This document shows positions 17,038-25,617 of a stretch of 64,000 nucleotides of DNA, one piece after another. This DNA comes from Lederbergia citri. GTDB lineage: Bacteria; Bacillota; Bacilli; Bacillales; Bacillaceae_C. The position numbers were made by a program, and so were the translations under genes. The stretch lies in the NCBI RefSeq assembly GCF_018343625.1, contig NZ_JAGYPG010000003.1, positions 501,003 through 565,002 on the forward strand, read 5' to 3'. Position 1 is the first letter of the stretch, and every line of letters begins with the position of its first letter. The notes beneath the pieces were generated by a model. It ran no database searches. It saw only the letters and a list, made by a program, of their open reading frames with translations, and was not told where the DNA came from.

Positions 17038-17705
17038 AACAGTTTAGCGGTCCACGTTTCTCTATTTAAATAAAGATCACAATCAAATTCTGCATATGAC
17101 TGAATCAGCTTTGTTTTCTCATCAAAAGTTAAGGTTTTTGTAACGTCATTTGGGATAATCAAACAGTTGATTCCAGCTCGAATCGCTGCTAATGACCCGT
17201 TTACAGAATCCTCGACTGCGACGGCTTCATCCGGTTTAATCCCTAGAGCTCCAATCGCTTTAATATATAGAGCTGGGTTTGGCTTTACTTCATCGACATC
17301 ATCCGCCGAACAAATAATTGGGAAATACTCGGTCAAATTGTACTTTTCGAGAAATCCGACAATCCATTCACGGTGGGAACTACTGGCGATAGCAAGTTTG
17401 AGACCAGCATCTTGAATACGATGTAAAGTATCTAAAAATCCTTCTCTTAGTGGAAGTTCGTTTTTAATCTTTAAATAGTGAGCATGCGTTTTTTCCTTAA
17501 AAAGCTTGCGGTCCATTGGCTCATCGAGTGTACTGTCAATTAAATCAAATAACGTACCATTGGTTGTTCCTACAATTTTTACAAATTCTTCCAATGTAAG
17601 ATCGAAGTTATAATCTTCTTTTAATACAGTCTGATAAATTTTAAACCATGGGGTTTCAGTATCAATGATCGTGCCATCGAAATCGAATATAACTGCTTTA
17701 ATCAT
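17025..17705 (-). CDS. HAD-superfamily phosphatase (beta-phosphoglucomutase-like)
   Basis: A 226-residue cytoplasmic HAD hydrolase. Motif I is DFDGTIIDTE at residues 8-17 with nucleophile Asp8 and acid/base Asp10. Motif II is ASSSHREW near 107, and motif IV is AVEDSVNGSLAA near 170, placing it in the subfamily with a helical cap after motif I (beta-phosphoglucomutase, phosphoglycolate phosphatase). B. subtilis YhcW is a likely counterpart. The substrate is a small phosphomonoester but cannot be named. It lies 42 bp downstream of the antiporter gene on the same strand, so both may be co-transcribed. Confidence 0.88.
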   Translation of the reverse strand: MIKAVIFDFDGTIIDTETPWFKIYQTVLKEDYNFDLTLEEFVKIVGTTNGTLFDLIDSTLDEPMDRKLFKEKTHAHYLKIKNELPLREGFLDTLHRIQDAGLKLAIASSSHREWIVGFLEKYNLTEYFPIICSADDVDEVKPNPALYIKAIGALGIKPDEAVAVEDSVNGSLAAIRAGINCLIIPNDVTKTLTFDEKTKLIQSYAEFDCDLYLNRETWTAKLLEQS

Positions 17706-17747
17706 TTATTTCTCCTTTAAAAAGATAGTCTCTTTAAGTGTAACATA

Positions 17748-18893
17748 TTAAGCACTTGCCTTGTCATCTGTCTTAAATATCATTTTCATCATAGGAGGGG
17801 TCACGATGGTTGTCACTAAAATAACGACTACTACAACAGCGAACATATCTTGCGTCAATAACATAGAATCTAAACCAATGGCCGCAAGTATTAATGCTAC
17901 TTCTCCACGTGAAATCATTGCGGAACCTATTCCGAGAGAGCTCCTCCAACCAAAACCCGATAACTTTGCTCCAAATGCAGCACCGACCAGTTTTGTTACA
18001 ATCGCTAAAATACTAAGTCCAACAATTAAACCTAGGTTTTGTGTGATTCCATTGAATTGCGCCATGACCCCAATTGAAGTAAAAAAGACAGGGACAAAAA
18101 TGGAGTAGCTGATCGTTTCAACTTTTTCAAAAATCTCATGCTTAAACCCTGTAACACTGATGGCTACCCCTGCAATATAAGCTCCTATAATAGCAGCAAC
18201 ACCAGTATATTCTGCAAAATAAGCAAAAACAAAACAAATGATGAGAGCCGATGAAATGACGGTTTCCGTTACTTTTAATTTTGAAAACTTATTTATAAAC
18301 CACGGAACAACCTTCCAGCCAACTAGGATAGCTCCAGCGAAAAACACTACTTTTTTCAAAATGACCACTGAAATATTTACATCCCCGCCGGCAAAACTCA
18401 TTAAGAATGCAAGCGCGATAATAACTACGACATCATCAATGACAGCCGCACCTAAAATCGTTGTTCCTTCGCGGCTTTTTAATTTATTCATTTCTTTCAG
18501 AGCCTGAACAGAAATACTGACACTTGTTGCAGAAAGGAGAAGGCCTAAAAATAAAGCTTCAAATGTAGTAAGGCCTAAGACGATTCCTGCAGCGTACCCG
18601 AGTGCAAGTGGCGCAATAATTCCACCAAACCCTACATACGTCGCAGCTTTTCCAGTTCGCTTAAACTCATCAATATCTGTTTCCAGACCGGCGATAAACA
18701 TAAGTAGAATAACACCAATTTGGCTAAGTGCTTGTAATGTATCTGTATTGGTCACTAAACCTAATACAGAGGGACCAAGTACAATTCCAATAAGGAGCTT
18801 GCCTAATACAGCAGGTTGTCCAAGTCTTACACTTATACTTCCTGCGACTTTCGAGGCCACCAAAATAATGGCAAGTTGAAGAATTAATATCAT
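17748..18893 (-). CDS. CPA2-family cation:proton antiporter (GerN/NapA-like)
   Basis: A 381-residue membrane protein with about 12 or 13 helices and no cytoplasmic TrkA-type extension. GLETDIDEFKRTGK near residue 70 and the paired aspartates in AAVIDDVVVII near 150 are the conserved features of electrogenic CPA2 exchangers. Members of this length include GerN, a Na+(K+)/H+ antiporter needed for inosine germination in B. cereus, and NapA. It would exchange Na+ or K+ for protons. The leader contains an intrinsic terminator hairpin just before the ribosome binding site GAAAGGTGG, which suggests control by premature termination. Confidence 0.88.
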   Translation of the reverse strand: MILILQLAIILVASKVAGSISVRLGQPAVLGKLLIGIVLGPSVLGLVTNTDTLQALSQIGVILLMFIAGLETDIDEFKRTGKAATYVGFGGIIAPLALGYAAGIVLGLTTFEALFLGLLLSATSVSISVQALKEMNKLKSREGTTILGAAVIDDVVVIIALAFLMSFAGGDVNISVVILKKVVFFAGAILVGWKVVPWFINKFSKLKVTETVISSALIICFVFAYFAEYTGVAAIIGAYIAGVAISVTGFKHEIFEKVETISYSIFVPVFFTSIGVMAQFNGITQNLGLIVGLSILAIVTKLVGAAFGAKLSGFGWRSSLGIGSAMISRGEVALILAAIGLDSMLLTQDMFAVVVVVILVTTIVTPPMMKMIFKTDDKASA

Positions 18894-18920
18894 GTTATTT
18901 CCACCTTTCTTTTTTTAAAA

Positions 18921-18972
18921 ACAAAAAGAGCCTGTCAACCAAAGGACATAGATATCCCTTGGTGACAGACTC
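18921..18972 (-). terminator. Intrinsic terminator in the antiporter leader (candidate attenuator)
   Basis: On the minus strand GAGTCTGTCACCAAGGGA pairs with TCCTTTGGTTGACAGGCTC, with one or two small bulges, followed at once by TTTTTGTTTTT. It sits about 30-80 bases upstream of the antiporter ATG. No gene fits between it and the divergent methyltransferase gene, so it lies in the antiporter's own transcript. A TATGAT -10-like sequence lies about 50 bases upstream of it. Confidence 0.65.
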
Positions 18973-19057
18973 CTCCAAGAACATTAATATTTGATTAAAA
19001 ATATCATAACATATTTTTTAGGTTTTGTGTTATTTTTTTAGATAGAGGTGACGCTTA

Positions 19058-20428
19058 ATGGATTTACCTAAGGATTTTTTAGTAAAAATGAAGGATCTTT
19101 TAAAAGATGAATATGAAGAATTTTATAAAAGTTATCATGAGCCAAAGAAGCAGGGGCTACGTGTTAATACTTTAAAAGTATCGATAGATGAATTTTTGGA
19201 AAAAAGTCCGTTTACTTTAGAAAAGATTCCTTGGGTTAAGGAAGGTTTTTTCTATAATGACGAGGAGCGACCAGGTAAGCACCCTTATCATGAGGCGGGT
19301 TTGTATTATATACAGGAGCCGAGTGCCATGGCGGTTGGAGAATTGTTGGATGCAAAACCTGGGGAAAAGGTACTGGATTTATGTGCGGCACCCGGAGGAA
19401 AAACAACGCATATCGCTGCAAGAATGAATCAAGAAGGATTCCTGCTCGCGAACGAAATTCATCCGGCGCGTGCTAAAATTCTTTCGCAAAACATTGAACG
19501 AATGGGTATTAAAATTGCCATAGTCACAAATGAAACACCAGCCAGGCTGGCGGAAAGATTCCCGACTTATTTTGATCGAATTTTAGTCGATGCTCCGTGT
19601 TCAGGGGAAGGGATGTTTAGAAAAGATCCAAATGCTTGTGCTGAATGGAGTCTGGAAAATGTAGCGTTATGCGCGAGTCGGCAAATCGATATTTTGGCGC
19701 ATGCCGCAACGATGCTGAAGCCGGGTGGCAGGCTCGTTTATTCCACTTGTACTTTTTCGCCGGAAGAGAACGAAGGGGTTATCAGTCAATTTCTAAAGGA
19801 AGATACACGTTTTACGATTGAGAGCGTTATAGCTTATGAAGGTTTTAGAAAAGGACAGAAAGATTGGATTGTGGAAGCTGCATCGGATATAGATAAAACG
19901 TTTCGGCTATGGCCCCATAAATTACAGGGGGAAGGGCACTATGTAGCTGTTTTAACTAAAATAGACGGTGAAGTCGTTGATAGAAGGAAATTTGCAGAAG
20001 TTTTAAAGGACCAAAAAGTGTTGAAGGATTATACTCAGTTTGCAAAGGAGACGTTTATCAATCCGCCTAAAGGGAATTTCATCTTATTCGGCGACCAATT
20101 ATATTTAGTTCCGGATGGCATGCTTACATTGAAAAATTTGAAAGTCCTTCGTCCTGGATTACATTTAGGGACGAAAAAAAAGAATCGCTTCGAACCTTCG
20201 CATGCACTGGCGTTGGCTTTAAAAGAAGATGAAGTGATCCATACGTGGAATGCTGGGAAAGATTCAGATGAAATTAAATCTTATTTAAGAGGGGAATTAT
20301 TAGCTGGAAAGGGTCCAAAAGGCTGGTACTTAGTAGAGGTGGACGGGTTCTCTATTGGATGGGGCAAGCTCGCGGGAGATGTGTTGAAAAATCATTATCC
20401 GAAAGGTTTAAGGTGGGCAGGGAAGTAG
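19058..20428 (+). CDS. RsmF/YebU-type rRNA (cytosine-5) methyltransferase
   Basis: A 456-residue NOL1/NOP2/Sun-family methyltransferase that uses S-adenosylmethionine to methylate a cytosine of 16S rRNA. The SAM site is LCAAPGGKTTHIAA near residue 108, motif IV with a catalytic cysteine is DAPCSGEGMFRKD near 179, and motif VI with the second cysteine is YSTCTFSPEENEG near 227. A C-terminal region from about 300 corresponds to the RsmF-specific domain and PUA-like fold (VDGFSIGWGKLAGDVLKN). Both catalytic cysteines are present. It is expressed alone, divergent from the antiporter gene. Confidence 0.92.
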   Translation: MDLPKDFLVKMKDLLKDEYEEFYKSYHEPKKQGLRVNTLKVSIDEFLEKSPFTLEKIPWVKEGFFYNDEERPGKHPYHEAGLYYIQEPSAMAVGELLDAKPGEKVLDLCAAPGGKTTHIAARMNQEGFLLANEIHPARAKILSQNIERMGIKIAIVTNETPARLAERFPTYFDRILVDAPCSGEGMFRKDPNACAEWSLENVALCASRQIDILAHAATMLKPGGRLVYSTCTFSPEENEGVISQFLKEDTRFTIESVIAYEGFRKGQKDWIVEAASDIDKTFRLWPHKLQGEGHYVAVLTKIDGEVVDRRKFAEVLKDQKVLKDYTQFAKETFINPPKGNFILFGDQLYLVPDGMLTLKNLKVLRPGLHLGTKKKNRFEPSHALALALKEDEVIHTWNAGKDSDEIKSYLRGELLAGKGPKGWYLVEVDGFSIGWGKLAGDVLKNHYPKGLRWAGK

Positions 20429-20499
20429 GCTCCATTCCATGACTGCAGTAAATGTTTACATCTATTAAAATATCGAGGCTTACATTTTCAAAAGCTGGA

Positions 20500-20543
20500 T
20501 TGAGACCATTCATCATTAATAAAAGATGCTTGAATGGTCTCAA
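20500..20543. repeat. Perfect 13-bp inverted repeat between convergent genes
   Basis: TTGAGACCATTCA (20500-20512) and TGAATGGTCTCAA (20531-20543) are exact reverse complements with an 18-base spacer. There is no T-tract on either side. It lies in the 146-bp gap between rsmF-like and pcp 3' ends and may be a weak bidirectional terminator or 3' stabiliser. Confidence 0.6.
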
Positions 20544-20574
20544 GGTAACTTCTATGCTAAAAACTTTCCCACTT

Positions 20575-21222
20575 TTAATGTGTCGTCCCGCCGACTTCAC
20601 GAATATCTTCATTCTCGTTCGCAGCAATCACAGCTGCCGTTTTAAGACCTTCTACGATTGCGTCAAGGGATAAACTTGGAGCATTATCTCCGAGGGTTTG
20701 CTCCGGAATGAATGGAATATGGATAAATCCACCCCGAATGTGAGGGGCGTTTTTTTCTAAATAATGCATGACTCCATAAAACAAATGATTGCATACGAAC
20801 GTTCCCGCTGAATTAGAAACCGCAGCCGGAACTCCTGCTACTTTCATTTCATGGACGATTCGTTTGATTGGTAATGTCGTCCAATACGCTGCTGGTCCAT
20901 CCTTGTAAATGGGTTCATCGATGGGCTGATTGTCTTTATTATCAGGAATTCGTGCATCGTCGATATTAATGGCGACACGTTCAGGAGTAACTTGAGTGCG
21001 CCCACCAGCTTGTCCAACGCAAATAACAACATCGGGTTTATGCTGTTCTATCGCATTAATTACAACTTTGATCGATTCATGAAAAACAGTTGGAACCTCT
21101 TGTGCAACGATTTCAACATCCTCAATGACTTTGCCATCTAATTGCTTAACCGCTTCAAGAGCAGGATTTATTTTTTCTCCACCAAAAGGATCAAAACCAG
21201 TGATTAGAACTTTTTTCTCCAT
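20575..21222 (-). CDS. pcp: Pyrrolidone-carboxylate peptidase
   Basis: A 215-residue cytoplasmic cysteine peptidase (family C15) that removes N-terminal pyroglutamate from peptides. The catalytic triad falls at the positions known for bacterial Pcp: Glu81 in VTPERVAIN, Cys144 in SAGTFVCN and His168 in GFIHIPF. The N-terminus KVLITGFDPFGG is also diagnostic. Start is ATG with GGAGG seven bases upstream. The small gene that follows on the other strand is divergent and shares its promoter region. Confidence 0.96.
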   Translation of the reverse strand: MEKKVLITGFDPFGGEKINPALEAVKQLDGKVIEDVEIVAQEVPTVFHESIKVVINAIEQHKPDVVICVGQAGGRTQVTPERVAINIDDARIPDNKDNQPIDEPIYKDGPAAYWTTLPIKRIVHEMKVAGVPAAVSNSAGTFVCNHLFYGVMHYLEKNAPHIRGGFIHIPFIPEQTLGDNAPSLSLDAIVEGLKTAAVIAANENEDIREVGGTTH

Positions 21223-21307
21223 TGATCATACCTCCATATCAAAACAAAGACTAAATCTCATTATATGGGAGAAAATAACTTCAAACAATATGGAGGAGTT
21301 GTCTTTT

Positions 21308-21529
21308 ATGAAGGAAAATGATAAGGAAGTCCATCAAGATACATTTACCATTGCTGGGACAAACATTGATGCGGTTAAAAGAGCTAACGAGCGTTCGGGC
21401 TTGTCTTATAATCAAGTTAAAGAGTTGCTCGCAAAGACCACTGGAGGACGCGGAACGTGGATTTACAGTGATACTAATGTCGAGGAAGTCAAAAGAAAAA
21501 ATCAGCAATCGATGCAGACGGATGATTAA
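21308..21529 (+). CDS. Small SASP-gamma-like protein
   Basis: A 73-residue polar protein preceded by GGAGGAG at a good distance; the open frame upstream of this ATG overlaps pcp and is not credible. SDTNVEEVKRKNQQS near the C-terminus resembles the repeated SETNAQQVRKQNQQS of gamma-type small acid-soluble spore proteins, and TNIDAVKRANERS is a second related segment. Gamma SASPs are amino-acid stores in the spore core. The central SYNQVKELLAKTTGGRG is not typical of them, so this may be a relative rather than SspE itself. A poor CATTATA -10-like element of the sigma-G kind is present upstream. Confidence 0.6.
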   Translation: MKENDKEVHQDTFTIAGTNIDAVKRANERSGLSYNQVKELLAKTTGGRGTWIYSDTNVEEVKRKNQQSMQTDD

Positions 21530-21710
21530 TAATATGAAATCAAATGACATCAATCAGAAGGTGTCATTTATCTTTATTTTCAACTAGAGTATTTACTTTT
21601 AGCTAAAGTATAAGAATAATATAGTTATGTAAGCGCTTCATTTACGAGGTAAGTATTTCAGAAAAGTAGAATACAAAATTTCCAATGTAAAGGATTTAGG
21701 GGGTGAGAAT

Positions 21711-22715
21711 GTGAAAGAAGAAACAATGAAAGCACTTGTCTATGAGGGTCCAGAAATCATGAATATTTGGGAGGTGCCTGTCCCCTTTCCAAACCCAAAC
21801 GAGGTACTGATTCGGGTAGAATGTGTAGGAATATGTGGTTCAGAATTAAGCGGCTTTTTGGGACATAATTCTCTCCGTGTTCCTCCTCTTATTATGGGAC
21901 ACGAATTTTCTGGTGTAATTGCTGAAACAGGTTCAGCTGTTTCAAGATTGAAGGTAGGATGTCGTGTGGCGGTTAACCCCCTCATCACTTGTGGAGAATG
22001 CAACTACTGTGTTACGGGATTCCCACAGTTATGCCCAAAAAGAAGTCTGCTTGGAGCGCATCGACCAGGCGCTTTTGCCGAATACATAAGTGTTCCTGAA
22101 AAAAATGTTTATGTACTTGAGGATCATATTTCATCCGAAGAAGGTGCATTGGCTGAACCTTTAGCAGTTGCAATCCATTTGTGTCGACTGCTAAAACTCG
22201 ATCCAACATATAAATTCCTCATCTTAGGAGCGGGGCCAATTGGACTGCTCATCTTACAAGTAGCCCAAATTTATGGCTTGAAAACCATCGTTGTCGTAGA
22301 CCTAAATGAAGACCGATTGGAAATTGTTCAGGAGCTTGGGGGTTCTTCAACTACAAGTTTAATAGATTACGAAAAGGGATCATTTGATGCTGTTATTGAT
22401 GCAGTGGGAGTTGAAACAACACGTGCTCAATGCATCGAATACGTTAGACCTGGGGGAAGCGTTATATTTTCAGGTCTTCATCAGAATGAAACCAATCTTC
22501 CCATTAACGATGTCATCAGAAACGAAATTAAAATGTTTGGTGCATTTTCCAATAACCCAATCGACTTTGAAACGGCATTGCAATGGATTAGTGAAGGCAG
22601 AGTAAATCTAATGCCTTGGACCGTTCAGGCTCCTCTTAAGAATGGCTCGGACTGTTTTAAAAAGCTAATTAGTAATCCAGGAAAAATAGCAAAAATGATT
22701 TTAACATTACGATAG
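21711..22715 (+). CDS. Zinc-dependent medium-chain alcohol/polyol dehydrogenase
   Basis: A 334-residue NAD(P)-dependent dehydrogenase of the sorbitol/threonine dehydrogenase group. Catalytic zinc ligands are Cys in VGICGSELSG and His-Glu in MGHEFSG; the structural zinc cysteines are in TCGECNYC and QLC. The Rossmann motif is GAGPIGLLIL near 167. The GTG start follows an AGGGGG site; an ATG five codons later is possible. It lies 39 bp upstream of a short-chain dehydrogenase gene, so the pair probably oxidises the same sugar alcohol or sugar acid in two steps. Substrate unknown. A near-cre sequence TGTAAGCGCTTCA lies about 80 bases upstream, one base short of consensus. Confidence 0.85.
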   Translation: MKEETMKALVYEGPEIMNIWEVPVPFPNPNEVLIRVECVGICGSELSGFLGHNSLRVPPLIMGHEFSGVIAETGSAVSRLKVGCRVAVNPLITCGECNYCVTGFPQLCPKRSLLGAHRPGAFAEYISVPEKNVYVLEDHISSEEGALAEPLAVAIHLCRLLKLDPTYKFLILGAGPIGLLILQVAQIYGLKTIVVVDLNEDRLEIVQELGGSSTTSLIDYEKGSFDAVIDAVGVETTRAQCIEYVRPGGSVIFSGLHQNETNLPINDVIRNEIKMFGAFSNNPIDFETALQWISEGRVNLMPWTVQAPLKNGSDCFKKLISNPGKIAKMILTLR

Positions 22716-22754
22716 CTTAATTCTATAAAAATAATATCGAGAGAGGGTGTCTAC

Positions 22755-23507
22755 ATGAAGCGATTTGAGGACAAGATTGCTTTTGTAACAGGTGCTTCCC
22801 GTGGAATTGGAAAAGCAATTGCCAAACGATTTGCATCTGAAGGAGCAAAGATAGCACTAATTTCAAACCATGAAGATGATTTGAACGAAACGGAAAAAGA
22901 GTTTGGAGCATTGGGATATGGGGTATTGTCCATTTTAGCGGACGTTTCTAATGCCAATCACGTTGAAAGAGCTGTAGAATATACAGTCTCCAAGTGGGGG
23001 CGTATTGATATATTGGCAAATAATGCAGGAATTGCGTGGGAAGAGGATTTTTTAGAGTTAAAGGATGAAAACTGGCGTAAAATGCTTGATGTTAACTTAA
23101 ATGGAATGTTTTATACTGCGCAACGCGTTTCTCGTCAAATGGTTAAACAAGGAGAAGGTGCGATCATTAATATGGCTTCGACGAACGGACTCGTTGGTGA
23201 GGTAAGATTTGCTCACTATAACGCATCAAAAGGTGGAGTCGTTCTTTTGACAAAGACCATGGCGCTTGAGTTAGGTAAATACAACATTCGAGTAAACTCG
23301 GTTTGCCCTGGTTATATTCGAACACCAATGTCAGAAGCAATTGATGACGAAGAATTTGTTCAAGAATATGTAAGAACAAAAATCTCCATTGGCAGGGTCG
23401 GCCAACCACAAGATGTTGCGGGTGTTTTTGCATTTTTGGCTTCCGATGATGCGGCATTTATAACAGGGACGGAAATTGTAGTTGATGGAGGGCAACTAGC
23501 CCAATAA
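22755..23507 (+). CDS. Short-chain dehydrogenase/reductase
   Basis: A 250-residue classical SDR. The cofactor site is TGASRGIGKAIA (residues 11-22), NNAG is near 90, and the catalytic Ser-Tyr-Lys are in MASTNGL and HYNASKGG near 140-158. The C-terminus PGYIRTPMSEA and GTEIVVDGG is typical of oxidoreductases such as gluconate 5-dehydrogenase or 3-oxoacyl-ACP reductase. Lys or Arg in the TGASRG loop suggests NADP could be used, but this is not decisive. Second gene of a two-gene operon with the zinc dehydrogenase. Confidence 0.88.
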   Translation: MKRFEDKIAFVTGASRGIGKAIAKRFASEGAKIALISNHEDDLNETEKEFGALGYGVLSILADVSNANHVERAVEYTVSKWGRIDILANNAGIAWEEDFLELKDENWRKMLDVNLNGMFYTAQRVSRQMVKQGEGAIINMASTNGLVGEVRFAHYNASKGGVVLLTKTMALELGKYNIRVNSVCPGYIRTPMSEAIDDEEFVQEYVRTKISIGRVGQPQDVAGVFAFLASDDAAFITGTEIVVDGGQLAQ

Positions 23508-23608
23508 AAATATTATTTGCGATTGATTAAATGTGAATACTTTACAACGGTTAAGGGTATATTATTGAAAAAAATGTAAAATCGGCATAAAATAAAAATA
23601 ACTAAATA

Positions 23609-23710
23609 GTTATCTAGAGTGGCCGAGAGATCTGGCTTGAGGACGCCACAGCAACCTGCTTAAAAAAGTAAGGTGCTAATACCAGCAAAGCAATGGCTTT
23701 GGATGATAAA
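23609..23710 (+). ncRNA. SAM-I riboswitch (S-box leader)
   Basis: The sequence follows the S-box pattern from TTATCTAGAGTGG through GCAACCTGC and AAGGTGCTAATACCAGC to the closing GATGATAA, with P1 formed by TTATC and GATAA. These are the strongly conserved core segments of the SAM-I aptamer. A Rho-independent terminator follows at once, as expected for an OFF switch. The controlled gene encodes a 61-residue protein rather than a known methionine or cysteine gene. Confidence 0.9.
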
Positions 23711-23721
23711 ACGGAGTTTAG

Positions 23722-23755
23722 AACCCTTTTGTATCCAATTGCAAAAGGGTTTTTT
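23722..23755 (+). terminator. Riboswitch expression-platform terminator
   Basis: AACCCTTTT pairs with AAAAGGGTT around a loop of about 14 bases and is followed by TTTTTT. It lies 12 bases beyond the SAM aptamer and 22 bases before the start of the small downstream gene. Confidence 0.85.
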
Positions 23756-23777
23756 CATTCCGGGAAGGAGGACAGCA

Positions 23778-23963
23778 ATGGAATTTAACAACAGTGAAAA
23801 TGTGGAAAAAACATCAACAGGTAAAAAACCCCCAATTACTGAAGTAATAAAAGCAATGTCTCCAGAAGAATTAGAGGCGTTCAAGAGGGAACGTTATAAG
23901 AAGTTTATTAAACCGTTCTTGGATCGAGATGATTCAAGGGTCTTTAAGAAAAATAAAACGTAG
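23778..23963 (+). CDS. Small protein under SAM riboswitch control
   Basis: A 61-residue, highly charged protein of no family I recognise. The ATG has GGAAGGAGG upstream; longer frames run back into the riboswitch and are not credible. The N-terminal third is polar, residues 18-45 look helical (ITEVIKAMSPEELEAFKRER), and the C-terminus is basic. It has no signal peptide, membrane segment or cysteine. A terminator follows directly, so it is the only gene in this riboswitch-controlled unit. Its expression is expected to rise when SAM is low. Confidence 0.7.
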   Translation: MEFNNSENVEKTSTGKKPPITEVIKAMSPEELEAFKRERYKKFIKPFLDRDDSRVFKKNKT

Positions 23964-23985
23964 CCATGCTATAAATTAGCGATTC

Positions 23986-24018
23986 AAAAAGCCCTTAATT
24001 GAGAATTAAGGGCTTTTT
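23986..24018. terminator. Strong bidirectional terminator
   Basis: A perfect 15-bp stem, AAAAAGCCCTTAATT with AATTAAGGGCTTTTT, with a three-base loop. It serves the small SAM-controlled gene and the convergent phn operon. Confidence 0.92.
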
Positions 24019-24025
24019 GAAAACA

Positions 24026-24829
24026 CTACACGATCCTCTTCCTAATATATCCCGACAATAGATCTATGACCGAAACCATCACAATAATTCCTAACAAAAT
24101 GATGCCGACACGTTCCCAATCTCTTGATGTTAAAGCAAAAATTAATGGTGTGCCAATTCCTCCTGCCCCAATCATCCCAAGAATGGCTGCAGATCGAACA
24201 TTGATTTCAAAACGATACAAAGTATACGAGATAAAACCAGGCATTACTTGTGGGAGGACTGCAAACCAAAGTATTTGTAATCGATTTGCTCCAGTTGCTA
24301 TCAATGCTTCAGAAGGACCTGGGTCAACACTTTCAATTTCCTCTGAAAAAAGCTTTCCCAACATCCCTATGGAGTGCAGGCCTAAGGCGAGTACACCTGC
24401 AAATGAACCAGGACCGACTGCTTTAATAAACATGATGGCCATGACGATTTCCGGAAAAGTCCGGATCAAACTGAGTAGGAACTTTCCTGTGTTTGTTGTA
24501 GCTTTTCCTTTACTCATATTGGATGCTGCCCAAAAAGCGAAAGGTATGCAAAGGAAAGCAGAAATGAATGTACCCAGAATAGAAATTGCCAAAGTATCAA
24601 GGAGACCACGTAATAAATCTTCCCCATCTGGCAAGTACACATAATCCCAATCCGGACTAAAAATTCCGGAGAAAATGGCTTTAGATATTTGACCAGCCGT
24701 TTCTTTTACACCTGTAATCGGCATCCCGGAAAATGCCCAAATATATATGAGAGCGAGAGCTACATAAATCACCCAAAGACGGTTATTTTTTTTTCGCGGT
24801 TTGATGAATGTTATTTGTGCATTATTCAT
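24026..24829 (-). CDS. phnE: Phosphonate-type ABC transporter permease, second copy
   Basis: A 267-residue permease with about six membrane segments, homologous to PhnE. The docking loop EIESVDPGPSEALIATGANRLQ is characteristic of the family. It forms, probably as a heterodimer with the other permease, the channel that imports phosphonate or a related phosphorus compound. Its start overlaps the end of the other phnE by four bases (ATGA). Last gene of phnDCEE. Confidence 0.93.
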   Translation of the reverse strand: MNNAQITFIKPRKKNNRLWVIYVALALIYIWAFSGMPITGVKETAGQISKAIFSGIFSPDWDYVYLPDGEDLLRGLLDTLAISILGTFISAFLCIPFAFWAASNMSKGKATTNTGKFLLSLIRTFPEIVMAIMFIKAVGPGSFAGVLALGLHSIGMLGKLFSEEIESVDPGPSEALIATGANRLQILWFAVLPQVMPGFISYTLYRFEINVRSAAILGMIGAGGIGTPLIFALTSRDWERVGIILLGIIVMVSVIDLLSGYIRKRIV

Positions 24830-25617
24830 ATGAGCTTCTCCCGTAAAGTAGTACTGATGTAATCAACGAGCAAGACAACGACTAATGTGAAAATGATTAT
24901 GGAGCTTGTTTTGTCATATTCAAAGAATCCGAGCGTACGGTCGTAATAAAGTCCAATTCCACCTGCTCCGACTAATCCAAGAACAGCGGCAGCCCGAATA
25001 TTAACTTCAAACGTGTAAAGCACGTATGAAATATAATGTGCCATCACTTGTGGAACGACTCCGAAAAAAATCCACTGCACTTTATTTGCACCTACTGCTG
25101 TCATTGCCTCTAATGGACCAGGATCAATCGCTTCAATCGCTTCATACGTTAGTTTGGCGACTAGTCCAATTGAGAAAATGGTTAAAGCAAGTATTCCCGG
25201 CAAAGGTCCCAATCCGAAAATAGCAACAAAAATCGCGGCTAAAAGCAGATCAGGAATGGTCCTGATAAGATTTAGAACAGCTCTTACTGGGTAATGGAGC
25301 CAAGTGCTTTTAATGATATTACTCGCAGAAAAAATTGCAATTGGAATGGCAATAATAGCTCCAAATGTTGTTCCTAATAAAGCCATTCGTATCGTCTCAA
25401 GCATAGCAGGAACAATTTTTCCGAAATAGGATAAGTTAGGTGGAAACATTTGCACGAGCAAATCAAGCATATTTGGAATGCCAATCATTAGTTCTGTTAA
25501 TGAAGAACTTGTTTTTATCGCACTGCCAAAAAACAGAACAATCATAAATAGTATTGTTAAATACAATTTCTGCTTGCTCGGGGGAGTGGGTATTATTTTC
25601 TCTTGCTGTTTGATCAT
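24826..25617 (-). CDS. phnE: Phosphonate-type ABC transporter permease, first copy
   Basis: A 263-residue PhnE-type permease with an N-terminal helix, five further helices and the docking loop EAIDPGPLEAMTAVGANKVQ. It overlaps phnC by four bases upstream and the second permease by four bases downstream, indicating translational coupling. The paired permeases are more like each other than like OpuC permeases, as usual for phnEE operons. Confidence 0.93.
   Translation of the reverse strand: MIKQQEKIIPTPPSKQKLYLTILFMIVLFFGSAIKTSSSLTELMIGIPNMLDLLVQMFPPNLSYFGKIVPAMLETIRMALLGTTFGAIIAIPIAIFSASNIIKSTWLHYPVRAVLNLIRTIPDLLLAAIFVAIFGLGPLPGILALTIFSIGLVAKLTYEAIEAIDPGPLEAMTAVGANKVQWIFFGVVPQVMAHYISYVLYTFEVNIRAAAVLGLVGAGGIGLYYDRTLGFFEYDKTSSIIIFTLVVVLLVDYISTTLREKLI

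Noticed and set aside
21604..21650. cre site before the zinc dehydrogenase gene
   Set aside because: TGTAAGCGCTTCA is one base shorter than the cre consensus; it is mentioned with the gene but not called as a site.
23673..23777. Upstream extension of the 61-residue protein
   Set aside because: The extra codons would lie within the SAM aptamer and its terminator, and the internal ATG has an excellent ribosome binding site.
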